Origin: Methylobacterium tarhaniae
GTDB lineage: Bacteria > Pseudomonadota > Alphaproteobacteria > Rhizobiales > Beijerinckiaceae
Length of the DNA stretch: 36,688 bases
Direction: 5' to 3'
Assembly (NCBI RefSeq): GCF_001043955.1
Contig: NZ_LABZ01000136.1
Span: 1-36,688, forward strand
This document shows positions 33,901 through 36,688 of the stretch, piece after piece. Both the position numbers and the translations under genes were made by a program. Numbering within the stretch: position 1 is the stretch's first letter; each line of letters opens with the position of its first letter. Under the pieces are notes generated by a model that worked only from the letters and a program-made list of their open reading frames with translations, had not been told where the DNA came from and searched no databases.

Positions 33901-34386
33901 GGTGCCGCTGAGGATGGCGAGGAAGGTCGCCGCCTCGATGAGCGCGTTGCCGGCCGGCAGCTCGGCCCGGGCCAGGTGGTCGGGCAGGATGCCGTACTTG
34001 ATCGGCCCGAACAGGGCCGCCACGATCCCGAACAGGATGAGGGCCACGAACAGGATCGGCACCGAGGCGAGCCAGAAGCCGAGGACCGCGACGCCCGCCG
34101 CGACGATCTCCGCCGCCTTGAGGCGCTTCGCGATGAAGGCCTTGTCGTAGCGGTCGGCGAGCTCGCCGCCGAGGCCCGAGAGGAAGAAGAACGGTGCGAT
34201 GAAGGCCGCGCCGGCCAGCGTCACCAGGGCCGCCGAGCCGCCATCCGCGCCGCCGCCGACCCCGCCCGCCCCGAACATGATCAGGAACACCAGGGCGTTC
34301 TTGAGGAAGTTGTCGTTGAAGGCGGAGAAGAACTGGCACCAGAACAAGGGCGCGAAGCGCCGGCTGGCCATCAGCGATCCGGACAT
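30967..34386 (-). CDS. aas: LplT-Aas fusion: lysophospholipid flippase, 2-acyl-glycerophospholipid acyltransferase and acyl-ACP synthetase
   Basis: 1139 residues in three modules. Residues 1-430 are an MFS-type carrier with about 12 helices, beginning FAPLFWCQFFSAFNDNFLKNAL, as in LplT. Residues 440-640 are a PlsC acyltransferase with NHVSFLDAG (about 460, the NHx4D motif) and FPEGRL (about 527). Residues 660-1139 are an AMP-forming acyl-activating enzyme with LFTSGSEGTPKG (about 796), EGYGVTETAP (about 933), WHDTGDIVTIDPEGFVTIRG and the catalytic Lys in GSGKVDF (about 1115). In E. coli LplT (397 residues) and Aas (719 residues) are separate proteins that flip and re-acylate lysophosphatidylethanolamine; here all steps are in one inner-membrane chain. 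The start is the ATG at 34384-34386. Upstream lies a 16-bp repeat array. Confidence 0.93.
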   Translation of the reverse strand: MSGSLMASRRFAPLFWCQFFSAFNDNFLKNALVFLIMFGAGGVGGGADGGSAALVTLAGAAFIAPFFFLSGLGGELADRYDKAFIAKRLKAAEIVAAGVAVLGFWLASVPILFVALILFGIVAALFGPIKYGILPDHLARAELPAGNALIEAATFLAILSGTIAGGLAVTHGGAHAFGLLVMGFAVLCWLASLAIPKTGEAAPYLQVDRNVLRSTGSLMRDLYEDTRLWRTGVITSWFWLVGAVVLALLPALVKGTFGGDETVVTALLALFSIGVALGSGLASWLCAGRIVMLPTPIAALAMGVVSLDLAYVAATGVPPSSPVGAFDFLSSWRGVRIAIDFVLLAAAAGLFIVPSFAALQAWTPKERRARVIAASNVLAAALIVLGAVGLAVLQKAGLSSSGQFLIVGIANLLAGLAILAVLPTSGFRDFLSILFRAFYRLEVRGLENIEKAGPNAIIALNHVSFLDAGLALSLTERDPTFAIDHTIAQKWWVKPFLWLTRALPLDPTKPMATRTLINAVKAGETLIIFPEGRLTVTGSLMKVYDGAGLIADKSGVPVVPVKIEGPEQTVFSRLSRAQMRRRWWPKFTVTVLEPVRLDVDAGLKGKARRQAAGAALYGVMSDLIFRTAPIDRTVFDAVVQAAEREGGSRVAVEDPVSGKMSYRRLLMGARVLGGKLGGLAPRGRAIGVMLPNANAAAVTVLGVMSAGRVPAMINFTAGATNILNACKAAEVDTIVTSRAFVQKGRLDGLLEALSQSLNIVYLEDVRGQVGRLDKLRGFLSWRRAIHPRRPDDPAAILFTSGSEGTPKGVVLSHRNMLANAAQAQARIDFGRTDKVFNVLPVFHSFGLTVGLVLPLVSGVPVYLYPSPLHYRVVPELVYGANATILFGTDTFLAGYARAAHAYDFRSLRYILAGAEPVKPATRKAYAEKFGLRILEGYGVTETAPVLALNTPMFNRFGTVGRIMPGMEARLEPVPGVAEGGRLFVRGPNVMLGYLRAENPGVLEAPPEGWHDTGDIVTIDPEGFVTIRGRAKRFAKVGGEMISLAAVEAVAAELYPDAASAVAALPDARKGERLVLVTERKDATRSAFQAEARSRGLSELAVPAEIVTVDKLPQLGSGKVDFAAVARLAAERTRPAEVAA

Positions 34387-34532
34387 GGGGGGCGTTCCTC
34401 GCTCGGTGACGATTCATGCGTGGAGGCCGGGCGCCGCCGCGGCAGGAGACTGCTTAGCCGGTAAACCCTAATCGGTTTTCTTGCCGCGATCTGCGGCGAT
34501 CCGATGTCACTGTCCGCGCGCCTCCTTCCCCC

Positions 34533-34635
34533 GGCAAGTCCCTCCCCCGGCAAGTCCCTGCCTTGGCGAGTCCCTGCCTTGGCAAGTCCCTCCCCAGGCA
34601 AGTCCTTCCCCAGGCAAGTCCTTCCCCGGCAAGTC
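34533..34635. repeat. About six 16-bp tandem repeats upstream of the acyltransferase gene
   Basis: Units starting GGCAAGTCC at 34533, 34549, 34565, 34581, 34597 and 34613, with consensus GGCAAGTCCCTCCCCA, then a partial copy to 34635. Copies vary in the pyrimidine stretch. They lie in the 338-base gap 34387-34724, 150 bases upstream of the acyltransferase start and 90 bases beyond the YiaA-type stop; no gene is present in the gap. Confidence 0.9.
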
Positions 34636-34724
34636 GGCGCGTGAGGAGGTTCGGCGCCGGCGCGCCGATGCCCGTTCGGACTCGCCCGGCCCCGCGAAGG
34701 ATCCGCTCGCGAGGGCTCGCGGGT

Positions 34725-34997
34725 TCACTCCTTGCCTATCTCCATCAGCAGGCGCTCGGCCCGGGCATCCTCGATGCGGTTGACGAGGCGCTTGCCCTCG
34801 TGGACGTCGCGCACGGTCTTGACCAGGGTGATGCAGGACTGGACCAGCATCGTCACGCCCATGGCGAGGTAGGCCTTGGTCCAGAGGTCGAGGGGCAGGA
34901 ACAGGATGCCGCCCGCCACCATGATGGCGGCGCCGATGAAGGAGGCGTAGGTGAACGCCACCCAGGCTGAGGTGTGCTGCGGGTTCTGGGGGGTCAT
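34725..34997 (-). CDS. YiaA/YiaB-type inner-membrane protein
   Basis: 90 residues from the ATG at 34995-34997, with AGGAGA upstream on the coding strand. Two membrane helices (FTYASFIGAAIMVAGGILFL and LWTKAYLAMGVTMLVQSCIT) joined by the short loop PLD, followed by a charged C-terminal helix (LVKTVRDVHEGKRLVNRIED). This is the YiaAB two-helix domain. The function is unknown, but members commonly follow a pspA gene, as here (40-base gap), so a role in keeping the inner membrane intact under stress is likely. Confidence 0.88.
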   Translation of the reverse strand: MTPQNPQHTSAWVAFTYASFIGAAIMVAGGILFLPLDLWTKAYLAMGVTMLVQSCITLVKTVRDVHEGKRLVNRIEDARAERLLMEIGKE

Positions 34998-35037
34998 GAT
35001 GGGGTCTCCTCGAGAGGATCGTCAGGGAACGGGGCGG

Positions 35038-35742
35038 TCAGGCGGCGCCGGTCGGGGCCTGGCTCCGCGCCTTGGCGCGCAGACGCTCCATCACGCTGCC
35101 GGCGCTCGGCCGGGTGCGCGGGCCGAAGCCGGCCTCCTCCAGGCGCTCGCACAGGGATTCGGGCGCCGCCGCCTCGATGATCGTCAGGGCCTCGTCGGAG
35201 GCGGCCTCGGCCGCTTGCGCCTCGCGCAGGCGGCGGAGGGTGGCCTGCGCCTCGGCGAGCGCCGCCGGGCTCCCGCCGCCTTGCCCGCGCCGGGCCCGCA
35301 GGCGGCGCACCGCTTCCGATGCCCGGGCGATGCGCTGGCCCCGCTCCAGCTCGGCGAAGAGGTGGGTGCCCTTGCGCACCGCCCGGCGCAGGGCCGCGAC
35401 CTCCGCCGCGTAGGCCGCGCGGGTCGTCTCCAGCGCCTTCGCTTCCTGCTCCATCTCGGCCAACGCCTCGGCGGCCTCGGATGCCAGGTCCTCGCGCCCG
35501 CCGGAGAGCGCCGCGACCGCGCTCGCCTCCAGCGCCGCGATGCGTTCCGCGAGGGCGGCCTGACGCTTCGCGTCGGCGGCCTCCTGGGCGATGGCGAGCG
35601 CCAGGGTCCGGCGGCTGTCGTCGAGGGCGGCGGCCGCGTCGCGCAGCTGCTGCTCCAGGATCAGGAAGGCGTGCTGGTCGTGCAGGTCCTCGGCGGCCCT
35701 GGCGGCGGCCCCCCGGACGAGGGTGGAGAGGAGGTTGAGCAT
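35038..35742 (-). CDS. pspA: PspA/IM30 family protein
   Basis: 234 residues, normal for the family, nearly all predicted coiled coil. The start LNLLSTLVRGAAARAAEDLHDQHAFLILEQQLRDA matches the PspA N-terminal amphipathic helix and the conserved segment with ALxQxxRD. PspA polymerises on damaged inner membrane and limits proton leakage. GGAG nine bases upstream on the coding strand decides the ATG at 35740-35742. There is no pspF or pspBC; instead the operon (pspA and the YiaA-type gene) is divergent from a TetR regulator, and three identical-type palindromes lie in the 124-base gap, the first of them 18 bases upstream of this start. Control by TetR-type repression is inferred. Confidence 0.88.
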   Translation of the reverse strand: MLNLLSTLVRGAAARAAEDLHDQHAFLILEQQLRDAAAALDDSRRTLALAIAQEAADAKRQAALAERIAALEASAVAALSGGREDLASEAAEALAEMEQEAKALETTRAAYAAEVAALRRAVRKGTHLFAELERGQRIARASEAVRRLRARRGQGGGSPAALAEAQATLRRLREAQAAEAASDEALTIIEAAAPESLCERLEEAGFGPRTRPSAGSVMERLRAKARSQAPTGAA

Positions 35743-35757
35743 CGTCGGCTCCGGGTT

Positions 35758-35830
35758 CGTGAACGTTGTTCACGAGCGCAGATTTCCACAGCTCTGAACG
35801 TTGTTCAAGCGCAAATTTGAACATCGTTCA
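35758..35830. promoter_or_regulatory. Three palindromic operators between pspA and tetR
   Basis: Three copies of TGAAC-N3-GTTCA occur at 35760-35772, 35795-35807 (both TGAACGTTGTTCA) and 35818-35830 (TGAACATCGTTCA). The first extends to CGTGAAC-N3-GTTCACG. Centres are 35 and 23 bases apart. The first is close to the pspA start and the third is 37 bases from the tetR start, so one regulator could shut both promoters. Confidence 0.85.
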
Positions 35831-35866
35831 CGAAGGTGCGAAAACGCACGGGGAGGCGGATACGGC

Positions 35867-36490
35867 ATGCGCAACGACGACAGGCGTGAACGGCTGCGGA
35901 CGGCCCTGACCGACGCGGCCGAGGCCACCATCGCGGCCGACGGCCTGTCGGCCCTGAAGGCCCGCGACCTCGCCAAGGAGGTCGGCTGCGCCCTCGGCGC
36001 GATCTACACGGTGTTTCCGGACCTCGACGCCCTGATCCTCACGGTGAACCTGCGCACGCTCGCCCTGTTCGAACGGGCGATCACGGCGGTGCGCATCGCA
36101 CCGGAGCCGGAGGGCCCGGCGTCGCCGGCCGAGCGGGACGCGGCGGTCGAGACCCTGGTACGGCTGGCGGTGGCCTACCTGCACTTCGCCGCGGCCAACC
36201 CGGCGCGCTGGCGCGCCCTGTTCCAGCACCGGGTCACGCACGCGCTGCCCGATTGGTACCTCGTCGAGCAGGTGCGCCTGTTCCGCTACATCGAGGCGCC
36301 GTTGCGGATCTTGAAGCCCGATCTCGGGGATCGCGAGCGGGCGCTGCTCGCCCGCTCCCTGTTCTCCGCCACCCACGGCCTCGTCAGCCTCGGCCTCGAC
36401 GAGAAGCTGATGGTGCTGAGCGAGCCGGTCCTGCGCGGGCAGATCGAGATCGTGGTGGGAGCGCTGGGGCGGGGGTTGGCGGGGAAGTAA
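35867..36490 (+). CDS. TetR/AcrR-family regulator with WHG-type C-terminal domain
   Basis: 207 residues from the ATG at 35867, with GGAGG at 35852-35856; the frame is open from 35801 but that part overlaps the operator region. Residues 8-55 form the helix-turn-helix (RLRTALTDAAEATIAADGLS, then ARDLAKEVGCALGAIYTVFP). Residues 90-205 form the ligand-binding domain with RLAVAYLHFAAANPARWRAL and ALFQHRVTHALPDWY, the style of the WHG-type C-terminal family. It most probably binds the three palindromes upstream and represses pspA and itself. The inducer is unknown; a lipophilic or membrane-active compound would make sense given its target. Confidence 0.9.
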   Translation: MRNDDRRERLRTALTDAAEATIAADGLSALKARDLAKEVGCALGAIYTVFPDLDALILTVNLRTLALFERAITAVRIAPEPEGPASPAERDAAVETLVRLAVAYLHFAAANPARWRALFQHRVTHALPDWYLVEQVRLFRYIEAPLRILKPDLGDRERALLARSLFSATHGLVSLGLDEKLMVLSEPVLRGQIEIVVGALGRGLAGK

Positions 36491-36522
36491 TGTCTTGCCG
36501 CTTCACTGATGAATCAGGATGA

Positions 36523-36641
36523 AGCGCGCTCCCCTCTCCCGGACGGCAGGACTGCCCGGGGAAAGGGATTGCGCGGGTTTCTCCCTCCCCCTCTGGGGGA
36601 AGGGTGCCCGGCGGAGCCGGGCGGGAGAGGGGAACCACGCT
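36523..36641. repeat. MITE/REP-like palindromic element
   Basis: Arms 36523-36541 (AGCGCGCTCCCCTCTCCCG) and 36622-36641 (reverse-complement type, with two or three differences) enclose about 80 bases that include the hairpins CCCGGC-GGA-GCCGGG (36608-36622) and CTTCCCCC/GGGGGAAG-type runs, plus the module GGCAGGACTGCCCGGGGAAA (36545-36564). The same modules are found at 20281-20620. No gene is present from 36491 to the window end; a small dyad (CTTCACTGAT/ATCAG..TGAAG, 36501-36524) may be the tetR terminator. Confidence 0.75.
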
Positions 36642-36688
36642 TCCGGAAATGACTGAGCCGTTTCGAGGGGCGCCAAGCCCTGAAGCGT

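Noticed and set aside
1..36688. tRNA or rRNA genes
   Set aside because: No cloverleaf with a proper T-arm sequence (GTTCRANNC with matching stems) or rRNA signature was noticed by eye; a covariance-model scan would be decisive.

Overview
The window is GC-rich chromosomal DNA from an alphaproteobacterium, most likely of the order Hyphomicrobiales (Rhizobiales) and close to Methylobacterium. This is inferred from the strong third-position GC bias and from gene content: the order DUF2948-hisD-UPF0262-low-molecular-weight phosphatase, the pair hisS/hisZ-hisG, an ALAS-type hemA, a divergent phosphoenolpyruvate carboxylase (PEPC), and a NepR-like protein of the general stress response. No phage, transposase, CRISPR array, rRNA or tRNA was recognised.

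Layout. 1-5.7 kb: the 3' part of a degenerate nuclease-like gene, ppc on the minus strand, then small envelope-type genes of unknown function. 5.8-8.5 kb: a regulatory island. A two-gene minus-strand operon (NepR-like protein and a 91-residue protein) faces, across an AT-rich gap, a Crp/Fnr regulator that overlaps a PAS protein with an HWE-kinase fold lacking its phospho-acceptor histidine. 8.7-9.7 kb: azlC-azlD amino-acid exporter. 9.7-12.7 kb: DUF2948, hisD, UPF0262 and phosphatase operon on the minus strand. 13-15.4 kb: a secreted Tyr/Arg-rich protein, and a LysR regulator divergent from an SBF-type transporter. 15.9-18.5 kb: an O-antigen ligase-like membrane protein, then a YafY/WYL regulator divergent from a two-domain ABM-like protein. 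18.7-22.9 kb: hisS, a 0.5-kb mosaic repeat, hisZ and hisG. 22.9-23.4 kb: a decayed ParD/ParE-like toxin-antitoxin locus. 23.4-26.5 kb: hemA (minus strand, with a FixK/FNR-type box upstream), a small basic protein and murA. 27-28.6 kb: an orphan oligopeptide-type binding protein. 29.2-30.7 kb: a soluble double-PAS chemoreceptor. 31-34.4 kb: a three-module phospholipid acyltransferase (LplT-PlsC-acyl-ACP synthetase fusion). 34.7-36.5 kb: pspA and a YiaA-type membrane protein, divergent from a TetR regulator, with three copies of one palindromic operator between them.

How genes work together. HisS, HisZ, HisG and HisD serve histidine synthesis and use. The Aas fusion, PspA and YiaA-type protein all act at the inner membrane. 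The NepR-like, Crp/Fnr and pseudokinase genes look like a stress or signal-integration locus.

Two repeat systems run through the window. One consists of local tandem repeats of 13-29 bp at gene ends or in leaders; the three inside genes have 15-bp (five-codon) units, whereas those outside genes have 13-, 14-, 16-, 20- and 29-bp units. The other is a dispersed palindromic REP/MITE-like element at 15.6, 20.3-20.6 and 36.5 kb.
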